Shown in pieces: positions 8,657 through 17,532 of a stretch of 64,000 bases of DNA. The stretch covers positions 32,823 to 96,822 of the forward strand of contig NZ_JBQKGW010000009.1 in assembly GCF_052118625.1 (NCBI RefSeq), read 5' to 3'. The notes under the pieces are model-generated. The model ran no database searches and was not told the DNA's origin. It saw only the letters and a program-made list of their open reading frames with translations. Each line of letters opens with the position of its first letter. The first letter of the stretch is position 1. Origin of the DNA: Porcincola sp945869225 (GTDB lineage Bacteria; Bacillota; Clostridia; Lachnospirales; Lachnospiraceae). A program made the translations under genes and the position numbers.

Positions 8657-9559
8657 TTACCGAAGACCGGCCCGCTGAAGGACTTCTCTCACATCCTCAC
8701 TTTTGTCCATCGTGTAGAGGTGGATCCCATCGATCCCCTCCGCAATATACTGTTCCAGGAGCCGGACTGTATAGGCAATCCCCTCCTCACGAAACGCTTT
8801 TTTGACATCCGGAATTTCATTTCCCTCCGGATCTGTATCAAACCAGTTGTGCGTCAAAACAAGCGCCAGATCACGCGGGACCGGACAGGCATTATGGCTG
8901 AAGCACTGATTGATCACCGATTTCTTTGAAATGACCGGCATGATCCCTGCATCAACCGGAATGGCGATTCCTGCCTTCCGGATCGCCTCATGCCAGCGCC
9001 GAAACACATCCATGTCAAAGCAAAGCTGCGTGATGATGTAATCCGCCCCCAGATCCTGCTTCTGACGAAGATGCATGATATCAGCCTCAAGGCTTGAGCA
9101 CTCCACATGACCGCCGGGCGTTCCTGCGACCGCTATTTCAAAGGCCGTCCCGAACTCTTTCCGGATAAAGGCGACCAGATCTGTTGCATGACTGAACTCT
9201 CCGCCTGTTCCGCTCTGACCATACGGAATATCTCCTCTGAGTGCAAGGATATGCGTGACCCCCTGATCGAGATAGGCCTGGAGCTGTCTTCTCACACTCT
9301 CCTTCGTCTGCCCGATGCAGGTCAGATGGGTGACCGGTACTGCCACCTTCTCCACCTCACGGAGAACCTCCCTGTTCTTTCCGACATTGCTTCCACCGGC
9401 TCCGTAGGTGCAGGAAATGTAATCCGGCTGAAGCTCCCCCAGCCGCCGGATCATCCCCGGGAGATTGTTCATCCCCTTCTCCGTCTTCGGCGGATAGACT
9501 TCGAAGGAGAGCGTCTGGCGCTTCTTCATCAGGTCACTGAATTTCATAAAGGAAGCCAT
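8657..9559 (-). CDS. metF: Methylenetetrahydrofolate reductase
   Basis: About 300 aa, a TIM-barrel flavoprotein that reduces 5,10-methylene-THF to 5-methyl-THF for methionine synthesis or acetogenic carbon flow. Family landmarks: TLSFEVYPPKTEKG near the N-terminus, ISCTYGAGGSN, HLTCIGQTKE, ILALRGDIP and QLCFDMDVF. The start at 9559 has AAAGGA about 12 bases upstream; other in-frame ATGs at 9547 and 9613 are possible. No metV or rnfC-like partner gene is in the window. It is first of the three one-carbon genes, with 45 bases to fchA. Confidence 0.93.
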   Translation of the reverse strand: MASFMKFSDLMKKRQTLSFEVYPPKTEKGMNNLPGMIRRLGELQPDYISCTYGAGGSNVGKNREVLREVEKVAVPVTHLTCIGQTKESVRRQLQAYLDQGVTHILALRGDIPYGQSGTGGEFSHATDLVAFIRKEFGTAFEIAVAGTPGGHVECSSLEADIMHLRQKQDLGADYIITQLCFDMDVFRRWHEAIRKAGIAIPVDAGIMPVISKKSVINQCFSHNACPVPRDLALVLTHNWFDTDPEGNEIPDVKKAFREEGIAYTVRLLEQYIAEGIDGIHLYTMDKSEDVREVLQRAGLR

Positions 9560-9679
9560 CGTATTTTTCTGTCCTTTCATCAAAACAGCCGGAATCACAG
9601 ACAGGTCTGTCATTCCGGCTGTATGGGCTGCCCACTCTTTCTGCCAGGCAGGTTTCCTTCATCTCACCGAAAATGCTAT

Positions 9680-10492
9680 TTACGCCAGCATCATGCGATC
9701 ATTCGCAAACTGCCCGTGTGAGACATCGCTGAATTTTTCGAGCAGGTCTGAAACCTGCAGATGCTTTTTCTCCTCACCCGAGACTTCATAGACAATCCGT
9801 CCCTCATTCATCATGATCAGACGGTTCCCCATCCGGATTGCGTCGCGCATATTATGCGTCACCATCAGGGCTGTCAGACTGTCCCGCTTCACCACCTCGG
9901 CTGTCAGGTGCAGAACCTTCTCGGCTGTCTTTGGGTCAAGTGCCGCCGTATGCTCATCGAGCAGCAGCAGCTTCGGCTTCTTCAGGGTCGCCATCAGCAG
10001 TGTCAGCGCCTGTCTCTGTCCGCCGGAGAGAAGGCCAACCTTCTGCGTCATACGGTCCTCGAGCCCCAGCTCGAGTGTCTTCAGCTGTTCATGGTAGATC
10101 TCATGTTCCTGTTTCGTGATCCCCCAGCCAAGTCCTCTTCTGTTTCCGCGCCGTGCGGCAAGCGCCAGGTTCTCATCGATCTGCATCGTAGCCGCTGTTC
10201 CATTCATCGGGTCCTGGAAGACACGTCCGAGGAATTCTGCTCTTTTATATTCCGGCAGCCCGGTGATATTCTCCCCGTCCACGATGATTGACCCGCCATC
10301 CACCGGCCAGACACCGGCAATTGCGTTCAGGCAGGTACTCTTGCCGGCGCCGTTTCCACCGATAACCGTGCAGAAATCTCCGGGATTCAGCTTGAGCGTC
10401 ACGCCCAGAAGGGCAGGCTTTTCGTTGATGGTTCCCTTGTTGAATGTTTTCCGGATATGGTTCAGTTCCAGCATCAGCGGTGCGTTCGCCAT
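9680..10492 (-). CDS. ABC transporter ATP-binding protein (TrpXYZ/PF04392-type importer)
   Basis: 270 aa. Walker A is GGNGAGKS, the signature is LLSGGQRQALT, Walker B is LLLLDEHTAALD, and the switch histidine is in MVTHN. The Glu after Walker B is present. The start at 10492 lies one base beyond the permease stop, with GGGGG upstream, indicating translational coupling. With the permease and the binding protein it forms a LivG/BMP-like importer whose class has been linked to tryptophan, tyrosine or other small ligands. Ligand identity cannot be read from this subunit. Confidence 0.93.
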   Translation of the reverse strand: MANAPLMLELNHIRKTFNKGTINEKPALLGVTLKLNPGDFCTVIGGNGAGKSTCLNAIAGVWPVDGGSIIVDGENITGLPEYKRAEFLGRVFQDPMNGTAATMQIDENLALAARRGNRRGLGWGITKQEHEIYHEQLKTLELGLEDRMTQKVGLLSGGQRQALTLLMATLKKPKLLLLDEHTAALDPKTAEKVLHLTAEVVKRDSLTALMVTHNMRDAIRMGNRLIMMNEGRIVYEVSGEEKKHLQVSDLLEKFSDVSHGQFANDRMMLA

Positions 10493-10493
10493 C

Positions 10494-11429
10494 TCACTCA
10501 GCCCCCTTCTTTGCCGCTTTCGCGAATGAATTTCTTGATTTTGCCTGCAGATACGGCACAGCCAGGAAGATCGCAACAACGATGGCTGTAAACAGCTTCA
10601 GATCGTTCGCCGGCATCTTCAGCCAGAGTACGAAGCCGATGACGATGTAGTAGATCACGCCGCCGATGGCCACAAAGAGCAGGTGTCCCATGAAATTCAG
10701 CCTTCTTCCGAAAATGGCTTCTCCCAGCGTCTCACCGATGATCACTGCTGCCAGCCCGACGACGATGGAGCCCCGTCCCATGTTGATGTCCGCGAAGCCC
10801 TGGTACTGCGCCAGCAGACCTCCGGCCAGCGCGACGAGCCCATTCGAGAGTGCCAGCGTCAGCACCTTCATGGAACCGACATTGATCCCCTGAGCCTTCG
10901 CCATGTTCGGATTGCAGCCCGTTGCGCGGATACCCGACCCGATCTCTGTCCCGAAGAACCAGTACATGATGCAGATGATGGCAAAACAGATGATACCGCC
11001 TGACAGAATCGCCATCGGGATCTTCCGCATTGTGACAACCAGATGATATTTGTCAACCGACACGACCTGGTTTGCCTTTCCGCCCATAATCCTCAGGTTG
11101 ACCGAATACAGAGCGATCTGCGTCAGAATGCCGGCGAGGATCTCCGGGATACCAAGCTTTGTGTGGAGCAGCCCTGTTGCAAGCCCCGTGACCATGCCCA
11201 CCAGAAACGCCAGAAGAAGCGCTGCCCAGGCAGGGACGCCGCCTGTGATCAGCATAACTGCCGTCGCGCCTCCTGTTGTAAAGGAACCGTCAACAGTCAG
11301 ATCCGCGAAATTCAGCAGCCGGAATGTCATGTAGACACCCACCGCCATGATTCCCCAGATAATTCCCTGTGCGATGTTGCCCGGCATAGCGGCAAACAGC
11401 CGGAGCGGGCTCAATGCGAGTAAACTCAT
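10494..11429 (-). CDS. ABC transporter permease (LivH/BMP type)
   Basis: 311 aa, with about eight to nine hydrophobic segments and the branched-chain-permease-like EAA region (GEAIFGRRLNFMGHLLF). Characteristic stretches are LLNFADLTVDGSFTTGGA and TGLLHTKLGIPEILAGIL. AGGAGG lies about 10 bases before the ATG. One polypeptide presumably forms a homodimeric channel, as only one permease gene is present. It lies between the binding protein and the ATPase, and a gap of 231 bases containing a hairpin separates it from the former. Confidence 0.93.
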   Translation of the reverse strand: MSLLALSPLRLFAAMPGNIAQGIIWGIMAVGVYMTFRLLNFADLTVDGSFTTGGATAVMLITGGVPAWAALLLAFLVGMVTGLATGLLHTKLGIPEILAGILTQIALYSVNLRIMGGKANQVVSVDKYHLVVTMRKIPMAILSGGIICFAIICIMYWFFGTEIGSGIRATGCNPNMAKAQGINVGSMKVLTLALSNGLVALAGGLLAQYQGFADINMGRGSIVVGLAAVIIGETLGEAIFGRRLNFMGHLLFVAIGGVIYYIVIGFVLWLKMPANDLKLFTAIVVAIFLAVPYLQAKSRNSFAKAAKKGAE

Positions 11430-11524
11430 GGGTTTCTATCCTCCTGCGTCCTGAATCGTGTCGGGCTGAAAAGCTCAGTCCATGCCGCCCTGGTCTTTCT
11501 TCCCGGAAAGCCCCTGCCGGCTTT

Positions 11525-11570
11525 GAAAAAGCCGCAGCAGCTGCCCGCACGCGGGGCGCCTCTCTGCGGC
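11525..11570 (-). terminator. Intercistronic hairpin between binding-protein and permease genes
   Basis: On the minus strand, GCCGCAG (11570–11564) pairs with CTGCGGC (11537–11531) and is followed by TTTTTC. Its placement suggests partial termination, giving more binding protein than membrane subunits. Confidence 0.6.
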
Positions 11571-11660
11571 CTTTCCCTATACGTCTTAATGAATATACTG
11601 TCAAATCCGTGCGAAAGTCAACCCTCCGGATTCCGGCTGGTGTGCCCGCATGTCGTCCCT

Positions 11661-12680
11661 TTACTCCGCCTCGGTTGCAGCCTCGGTCTCCGCCTCTGTC
11701 TCGCTCTGAGAACCGATTGCCACATAGTCCGACGGAACCTTGATGCCAAGGGCATCGCAGAGCTCTGCGTTGTACTCTTTCGTCACGTTCGGTGCAAACT
11801 GGACCTCCATCGAGGAGATGTCCGCGCCCTTCTTCAGAATCTGGTATGCCATCGAACCGGTTGTCTGTCCGAGCTCCTCGTAGCTGATGGACAGGGTCGC
11901 GATGCCGCAGCCCGCGGCGATTCCCTCCTCACCACAAATTGCAGGAACCTTCTTGTCAAGCGAGACAGCCTTGATAATACCGGTATTGGATGCTGCCGTA
12001 TTGTCCGTCGGGATGTAGACTGCATCGTTCTCCGTGAAAGCTGTCGTTGCGACAGTCTGAAGATCGTTCGAATCTGCAAAGGTATAAGCAGTAACCTTAT
12101 ATCCTTCTTTCTCAAGGTCCGGAGTAATCGTGTCCGCCTGGTACTTGGAGTTTGGTTCTGCCGAGCAGTACAGGATGCCGACATTCTTCGCATCTGGGAG
12201 AAGCTCCTTGAACAGAGCTGCCTGCTTGTCAAGCGGCGCCAGGTCGGATGTCCCGGAAATGTTTGTCCCCGTGGTTCCCTTCCAGTCGGAGATATCAAGC
12301 GCCGTCCCATAATCGGTCACGCTCGTACCAAGGATCGGAATGGATCCAGTCGCCGCCTGTGCTGCCTGAAGTGCCGGAGTCGCATTCGCCATGATCAGAT
12401 CCACGCCATCCGTCACAAAGGAATTCACAATCGTCGCACAGGTTGCGGAATCTCCTGCCGCATTCTGCTCATCGAACTCGACCGAGTCTCCGTCGGCTTC
12501 AAGCTCCTTCTGGAGTTCCTCTCTGAAACCCTTGGTCGCTGCATCGAGCGCCGGATGCTGTACCAGCTGGCAGATGCCTACATGGTAAGTCTCTCCTGCA
12601 TATACAGGAAGAGCGAGGCCCGAAAGTGTCATGGCAGAAACTGAAGCAGCCGCAAGGATCCGTACAATTTTCTGATTCAT
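11661..12680 (-). CDS. ABC transporter substrate-binding protein (PF04392/TrpX-like)
   Basis: 339 aa. The signal peptide has a core near residues 5–26 (LAAASVSAMTLSGLALPVYA) and there is no lipobox cysteine, so signal peptidase I cleavage after VYA is expected. The mature part begins YHVGICQLVQHPALDAATKGF, a hallmark of the PF04392 ABC_sub_bind family, and contains DGVDLIMANATPALQAAQ and GCGIATLSISYEELGQ. AAGGAGG precedes the ATG, and a consensus promoter lies about 80 bases upstream. The C-terminus carries an acidic tail, SETEAETEAATEAE, also found on the MetQ-like protein at 39608–40507. How it stays at the cell surface without a lipid anchor is unclear. Confidence 0.92.
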   Translation of the reverse strand: MNQKIVRILAAASVSAMTLSGLALPVYAGETYHVGICQLVQHPALDAATKGFREELQKELEADGDSVEFDEQNAAGDSATCATIVNSFVTDGVDLIMANATPALQAAQAATGSIPILGTSVTDYGTALDISDWKGTTGTNISGTSDLAPLDKQAALFKELLPDAKNVGILYCSAEPNSKYQADTITPDLEKEGYKVTAYTFADSNDLQTVATTAFTENDAVYIPTDNTAASNTGIIKAVSLDKKVPAICGEEGIAAGCGIATLSISYEELGQTTGSMAYQILKKGADISSMEVQFAPNVTKEYNAELCDALGIKVPSDYVAIGSQSETEAETEAATEAE

Positions 12681-12757
12681 ACTTAAAATCCTCCTTCATG
12701 AATGGATGTCCCGCTCCCCGGCAAAACCGGACGTCACGGAGATGAAATTCAAGGAGA

Positions 12758-12786
12758 ATTTTAACGCTTTAAAGCGATGAAGTCAA
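12758..12786 (-). promoter_or_regulatory. Promoter of the TrpXYZ-like operon with embedded palindrome
   Basis: On the minus strand, TTGACT (12786–12781), a 17-base spacer, then TAAAAT (12763–12758). A perfect 12-bp palindrome, CGCTTTAAAGCG (12765–12776), lies within the spacer and could be a repressor site. Confidence 0.75.
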
Positions 12787-12790
12787 CAAA

Positions 12791-13468
12791 TTATCTCCGT
12801 CCCTTCTGCACTTCTTCATTCAGGCTTCGGTGAAGATAAACCTTCTTCTCCTCCCCCCGCATCAGTCTCCTGATGTTGGAGCGGTGCTGCCAGAAACAGA
12901 GTCCCGTCAGGACGGCTGCCAGAATATCCACCTCGGTGACATAGGGGACGGCCATATGGAAACGGCCGAAGACTCCCAGAACCAGAACCTGGAAAAAGAA
13001 GAAGCTGTAGGCGGACAGGGAGCAGACAGATACCAGATGGATTGAAAAAAACAGAACGAAAAAGACCACAATGCACAGAATTCCCGCAAGCGGAGAAATC
13101 GCTGCAATCACGCCCGCCGTCGTCGCAACCCCCTTGCCGCCTTTGAAGTGAAGATAGAACGGGAAGTCATGCCCGAGTACGGCGCCGACACCGGCATACA
13201 TCTTCAGAAGTACAAGCATCTGGGGTGCCCTGTCTGCAAAAACAGCCTGCACGATCAGCACTGCACAGACCGCCTTCATAAAGTCGCCGATCAGCGTCAG
13301 CAGGGCATCCTTCGCTCCCTTTGTCCGAAGCATATTGGTCGTGCCGGCATTCCCGCTTCCCACCTTCCGGATGTCAAACCCCTGGATCTTTCCAATCACG
13401 ATTGCTGTCTGAAACAGTCCGAATCCATATCCGATCAAAAGGCTGATCAGCCTGTACCACACTTCCAT
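12791..13468 (-). CDS. plsY: Acyl-phosphate:glycerol-3-phosphate acyltransferase PlsY
   Basis: 225 aa, a five-helix membrane enzyme that transfers the acyl group from acyl phosphate to glycerol 3-phosphate, the first step of phospholipid synthesis. The three PlsY loop motifs are visible: KVGSGNAGTTNMLRTKG (motif 1), HDFPFYLHFKGGKGVATTAG (motif 2), and a C-terminal loop with FWQHRSNIRRLMRGEE (motif 3). It is 21 bases downstream of der. In many relatives gpsA follows; here the next gene is an unrelated ABC importer with its own promoter. Confidence 0.96.
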   Translation of the reverse strand: MEVWYRLISLLIGYGFGLFQTAIVIGKIQGFDIRKVGSGNAGTTNMLRTKGAKDALLTLIGDFMKAVCAVLIVQAVFADRAPQMLVLLKMYAGVGAVLGHDFPFYLHFKGGKGVATTAGVIAAISPLAGILCIVVFFVLFFSIHLVSVCSLSAYSFFFFQVLVLGVFGRFHMAVPYVTEVDILAAVLTGLCFWQHRSNIRRLMRGEEKKVYLHRSLNEEVQKGRR

Positions 13469-13489
13469 CTCTTGTTCCTTCCGAAACGC

Positions 13490-14818
13490 TTACTGATCTT
13501 TCTGCTTCTTCTCCCTCACCAGAATCCGGATGGCCGTACCCTTGAACCCGAAGGTCTCGCGGATCTGGTTCTCGATATATCTCATATAAGAGAAATGCGC
13601 GAGCTTTTTGTCATTTACAAAGAGGACAAAGGTCGGCGGTGCTACAGAGACCTGGGTCATATAGTAGCAGCGAAGCCGTTTCCCCTTGTCTGTCGGCGGC
13701 TGCTGCATTGCGGTCGCCTCCGACAGAATCTCGTTGAGCACGCCTGTCGCAATGCGTCTCTTGCTGCTGTCCAGAACCGTATCAATCTCATCATAGAGTT
13801 TCTGGATTCTCTGCCCTGTCTTTGCGGAGATAAACATGATGTCCGCATACGGCATGAAGGACAGGGTATTCCGGATCCGGTCCGTAAACTTTTTCACGGA
13901 GCTGTTGTCCTTCTCGATGGCATCCCACTTGTTGACTGCCACGATGATCCCCTTGCCCCGCTCATGGGCGATCCCTGCGATCTTGGCATCCTGTTCCGTC
14001 ACGCCCTCCTTCGCATCAATCACAAGGACTGCGATATCCGCACGCTCAACCGCTGTCACGGCCCGTACGATCATATAGTGCTCAAGGTCTTCCTTGATCT
14101 TGTTCTTGCGGCGAAGCCCTGCTGTGTCAATAAATACATATTCTCTGCCATTGTGCTTCACGACAGCATCCACCGCATCCCTGGTGGTTCCCGCAATATC
14201 AGACACGATCAGACGGTTCTCGCCAAGCAGCGCGTTGATCAGAGAAGACTTCCCGACATTCGGTTTTCCGACGATGGCAACCTTGGGCCGGTCATCCTCC
14301 ATCTCGCCTGGCTGGGCCTGCGGAAGATCCTTCAGCACCTCGTCAAGCAGATCGCCGATTCCCGTCCGGTTCGCCGCGGAAATCGGATGCGGATCTCCGA
14401 TTCCAAGATTGTAAAACTCGTAGACACCCGCCTCATCCTTGACGAAATTGTCCACCTTGTTGACAACCAGCAGAACACTTTTATGGCTTCGGCGCAGCAT
14501 ATCCGCAACCTTCGCGTCCGCGTCGACCAGTCCCTGATGAAAATCCGTCAGGAACAGGATGACGTCAGCCGTGTCGATCGCAATCTGCGCCTGCTCCCGC
14601 ATCTGGGAAAGAATGATATCCTTTGCATCCGGTTCAATTCCGCCGGTATCAATCAATGTAAAACTTCTCCCGGACCACTCGACATCTGCGTAGATGCGGT
14701 CTCTGGTTACACCGGGTGTATCTTCAATAATCGCGATTCTCGAGCCTGCCAGCACGTTAAAAAGCGTGGATTTCCCGACATTCGGCCTTCCGACAATCGC
14801 AACAATCGGTTTGCTCAT
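13490..14818 (-). CDS. der: Ribosome biogenesis GTPase Der (EngA)
   Basis: 442 aa with two tandem GTPase domains and a C-terminal KH-like domain, the diagnostic Der layout. G1 motifs are GRPNVGKSTLFN (near residue 8) and GKPNVGKSSLIN (near 185). DTGG and DTAG are the two G3 motifs, and NKVD and NKWD the G4 motifs. It acts in 50S subunit assembly. Its start overlaps the upstream PDZ/radical-SAM gene by 4 bases, giving translational coupling. Confidence 0.98.
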   Translation of the reverse strand: MSKPIVAIVGRPNVGKSTLFNVLAGSRIAIIEDTPGVTRDRIYADVEWSGRSFTLIDTGGIEPDAKDIILSQMREQAQIAIDTADVILFLTDFHQGLVDADAKVADMLRRSHKSVLLVVNKVDNFVKDEAGVYEFYNLGIGDPHPISAANRTGIGDLLDEVLKDLPQAQPGEMEDDRPKVAIVGKPNVGKSSLINALLGENRLIVSDIAGTTRDAVDAVVKHNGREYVFIDTAGLRRKNKIKEDLEHYMIVRAVTAVERADIAVLVIDAKEGVTEQDAKIAGIAHERGKGIIVAVNKWDAIEKDNSSVKKFTDRIRNTLSFMPYADIMFISAKTGQRIQKLYDEIDTVLDSSKRRIATGVLNEILSEATAMQQPPTDKGKRLRCYYMTQVSVAPPTFVLFVNDKKLAHFSYMRYIENQIRETFGFKGTAIRILVREKKQKDQ

Positions 14819-16140
14819 TGTTCCTGATCTCCAATCACTGCATGGACAAAATCCTGTCCGGTCGATTTTACAATACGCACCTTGATTTGTAAAGTTTGCT
14901 CAAGTTCCTGAACTGTCACATCATCGAGGAAGACCTGCTCCCCCGCCCGGAACATGTTGACCGGAAGAAGCAGCTCCTCCCCGAGCTCCTGTCCCCGAAG
15001 CTGCTTTTTCAGATCACTCCCCGTAATGAGTCCTGACACCGTGATCATCTCACCAAAGAAATCATTGCGGATCGGGATGACCCGGCAGGAAATGTTCGGA
15101 AACTTCTCCTGAATCTCTTTCACAAGCTTTTCGAGATATGGCGCCGCCAGCTTCCCGGTCGCAATCGTCGCCTTCCGGTGCCTCCCGTCCCCCTTCAGCT
15201 GCGCAAGGCCGGCTTTTGTCTCCTCAATCAGAAGCCGGACCATCCCGACTCCATTTTCAAGCTGCTGGTACCCATCGTAGTTTTCCTCCGGCGGAAGCGG
15301 CTGATCCGCAAGGATGTACCACTCATCGCTGGCATGGACAAGATGCGTGCCATACTTCTGAAAGTAATAATCCTGCCATCTTTCGATCGTGCCAAGAACG
15401 GCCGCTGCATCCTCTTTCGTGAACGGTTCAAGCTGAACCTGGTGGTTTTCTTCCCGGAACTTCGTCATGCCGACAGGGACGACGGAGACACTCTCCAGCT
15501 CCGGCAGCAGCTGTTCAAATGTTTTCAGTGAGTGCTCCAGGTCCTCTCCGTCGTTCCACCCCTTGCAAAGGACGATCTGTCCGTTCAGACGAATGCCGGC
15601 ATTCTTCAGCCGCATGACCTTCGGCATAATATCCCCTGCGAAACGGTTGTGCAGCATCTTTCTGCGGAGTTCGGGATTCATCGTGTGGAAAGAGATGTTG
15701 ATCGGTTCCAGATGGTACAGGATAATGCGGTCGATGTCATGATCCGACATGTTGGTCATCGTGATGTAGTTGCCCTGCAGAAACGACAGTCTTGCATCAT
15801 CGTCGTGAAAATACAGGGTATCTCGCATTCCCTTCGGCATCTGGTTGACAAAGCAGAAAATACAATGGTTCCTGCAGGACCTGTATTCGCTCATCAGCCC
15901 CCCGCCGAACCCAATCCCCAGATCTTCATCCGGATCTTTTTCGATCTCAAGCTCCCATTCTTCTCCGTTCGGCTTGCGGATCACGACAAGGAGCTTTTCG
16001 TCATTGCAAAGATACCGGTAATCGAAAATATCCTCGACTTTTTTCCCATTCACAGAGACAAGAACGTCTCCCGGCTCGATGTCCAGTTCTTCCGCGATGC
16101 TTCCGGCATCAATCGATTCTATTTTATGAAGGTATTCCAT
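14815..16140 (-). CDS. PDZ-radical SAM protein of the DUF512 family
   Basis: 441 aa. An N-terminal PDZ-like domain (DIEPGDVLVSVNGKKVEDIFD) is followed by a radical-SAM-like cluster motif CRNHCIFCFVNQMP (CxxxCxxC), then an NYITMTNMSDHDIDRII stretch and a C-terminal DUF512 region. This combination is widespread in clostridia directly upstream of der. The biochemical role is not known to me; an Fe-S/SAM reaction on an RNA or protein substrate is inference. The start at 16140 has AAGGG 6 bases upstream; an alternative start at 16161 lacks a good site. Confidence 0.93.
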   Translation of the reverse strand: MEYLHKIESIDAGSIAEELDIEPGDVLVSVNGKKVEDIFDYRYLCNDEKLLVVIRKPNGEEWELEIEKDPDEDLGIGFGGGLMSEYRSCRNHCIFCFVNQMPKGMRDTLYFHDDDARLSFLQGNYITMTNMSDHDIDRIILYHLEPINISFHTMNPELRRKMLHNRFAGDIMPKVMRLKNAGIRLNGQIVLCKGWNDGEDLEHSLKTFEQLLPELESVSVVPVGMTKFREENHQVQLEPFTKEDAAAVLGTIERWQDYYFQKYGTHLVHASDEWYILADQPLPPEENYDGYQQLENGVGMVRLLIEETKAGLAQLKGDGRHRKATIATGKLAAPYLEKLVKEIQEKFPNISCRVIPIRNDFFGEMITVSGLITGSDLKKQLRGQELGEELLLPVNMFRAGEQVFLDDVTVQELEQTLQIKVRIVKSTGQDFVHAVIGDQEQ

Positions 16141-16241
16141 CTTATTCCCTTCCAATGTCATTTCCGATAAAAATACAGCACTTCCATTTTTTCATGATAA
16201 ATGTGCTTCTGACAAAAAGCAAGACGCTCCTTCCGCCTGGC

Positions 16242-16271
16242 TTGACGCTCCATGAGGCAGCATGGTATAAC
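16242..16271 (+). promoter_or_regulatory. Promoter for the PRPP synthetase gene
   Basis: TTGACG (16242–16247), an 18-base spacer and TATAAC (16266–16271), about 50 bases upstream of the start codon. Confidence 0.6.
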
Positions 16272-16322
16272 TCCTCTGTATTAGGCTGATGCAGAGTCAG
16301 TCCCCAGTTCAGGAGGGTTTTG

Positions 16323-17489
16323 ATGATTACTGATATACAGAAAGATTCCATGCCTGTCGGTCCTCTGAAGATCGCAGCGCTCGACGGTTGTCAGGCATTT
16401 GCGTCAGAAGTGAACCGTTATCTTGTTGATTTCCGGCATAACACTCCGCTTCATAATTCAAAGGACTTCCCGCTTGTCGGATACTGCGAGGACAGCTATC
16501 TGATCAGCTGCGCCTGCCCGCGCTTCGGAACCGGAGAAGGAAAGGGCATCATCAATGATTCCGTCCGAGGAGCCGATCTCTACATTCTTGTTGATGTTCT
16601 CAACTGCAGCATCGAGTACAAGGTGTGCGGAGAGACAAATTATATGTCCCCGGATAACCACTACGCCAATCTCAAACGCATTATCTCTGCTGCTGACGGA
16701 AAAGCAAAGCGGATCACGGTTGTCATGCCGTTTCTGTATGGAGGAAGACAGCACAGACGGACAAAGAGAGAATCTCTCGACTGCGCGGTTGCGCTCGAGG
16801 AACTCGCTCGGATGGGCGTATCGAACATCATCACCTTTGACGCCCATGACCCGCGGGTACAGAATGCGATTCCCCTCTCGGGCTTTGATTCTTTCATGCC
16901 ATCCTACCAGTTTCTCAAGGCACTTGTCAGCACTGTCCCGAACCTGAAGATGAGCAAGGAAACGACGATGGTCGTCAGTCCGGATGAGGGTGCAATGGAG
17001 CGCTCCGTCTACTTTGCGAATATCCTGGGACTCGAGCTTGGCATGTTCTACAAGCGCCGTGACTATTCCAGGATTGTGAACGGGAAGAACCCGATTGTCG
17101 CACATGAGTTTCTCGGCGCTTCTGTGAAAGGCAAGGACGTCCTGGTCATCGATGACATGATTTCCTCCGGCGGCTCCATGCTCGATGTCGCCAGACAGCT
17201 CAAAGACCGCGGTGCCAATCGTGTTTTCATCTGTACCACCTTCGGCCTGTTTACAGACGGCCTGGATGCTTTTGACGATTACTATGAGAAAGGCTACATC
17301 ACAAAGGTCGTGACCACGAACCTCAACTACCGTCCGCCGGAACTATTAGACCGTCCCTGGTACGCCGAGGCCGACATGACCAAGTACCTGGCCTCCATCA
17401 TTGACCACATGAACCATGATATATCAATCAGCGGTATCCAGTCTCCGACAGCGAAGATCAACAAACTCCTGCTTCAGCTCAAGGGATGA
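16323..17489 (+). CDS. prs: Ribose-phosphate pyrophosphokinase, long clostridial variant
   Basis: 388 aa, against about 315 for the usual Prs. It makes PRPP from ribose 5-phosphate and ATP for nucleotide, His and Trp synthesis. The start at 16323 has AGGAGG 6 bases upstream; a TTG one codon earlier is less likely. Conserved elements occur in modified form: an ATP-loop region MPFLYGGRQHRR, a metal-binding TFDAHDPRVQNAIPL, a flexible loop YKRRDYSRIVNGKNP, and the PRPP-binding loop VLVIDDMISSGGS, where the common form is DTGGT. It is transcribed alone between a clear promoter and a strong terminator. Confidence 0.9.
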   Translation: MITDIQKDSMPVGPLKIAALDGCQAFASEVNRYLVDFRHNTPLHNSKDFPLVGYCEDSYLISCACPRFGTGEGKGIINDSVRGADLYILVDVLNCSIEYKVCGETNYMSPDNHYANLKRIISAADGKAKRITVVMPFLYGGRQHRRTKRESLDCAVALEELARMGVSNIITFDAHDPRVQNAIPLSGFDSFMPSYQFLKALVSTVPNLKMSKETTMVVSPDEGAMERSVYFANILGLELGMFYKRRDYSRIVNGKNPIVAHEFLGASVKGKDVLVIDDMISSGGSMLDVARQLKDRGANRVFICTTFGLFTDGLDAFDDYYEKGYITKVVTTNLNYRPPELLDRPWYAEADMTKYLASIIDHMNHDISISGIQSPTAKINKLLLQLKG

Positions 17490-17496
17490 ATCGAAA

Positions 17497-17531
17497 GACG
17501 GCACAGGAACAGCTCCTGTGCCGTCTTTTTT
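17497..17531. terminator. Bidirectional terminator between prs and pgeF
   Basis: A 12–13-bp stem, GACGGCACAGGA with TCCTGTGCCGTC, has a short loop and TTTTTT on the plus-strand side. It ends prs and can also stop leftward transcription leaving pgeF. Confidence 0.88.
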
Positions 17532-17532
17532 G

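Noticed and set aside
11523..12644. A 373-codon plus-strand frame.
   Set aside because: It is antisense to the substrate-binding protein gene, with no domain signature and no ribosome binding site.
13148..14827. A 559-codon open frame on the plus strand.
   Set aside because: It lies antisense to der and plsY, which have clear family motifs. Its Cys/His/Arg-rich composition is typical of a shadow frame.
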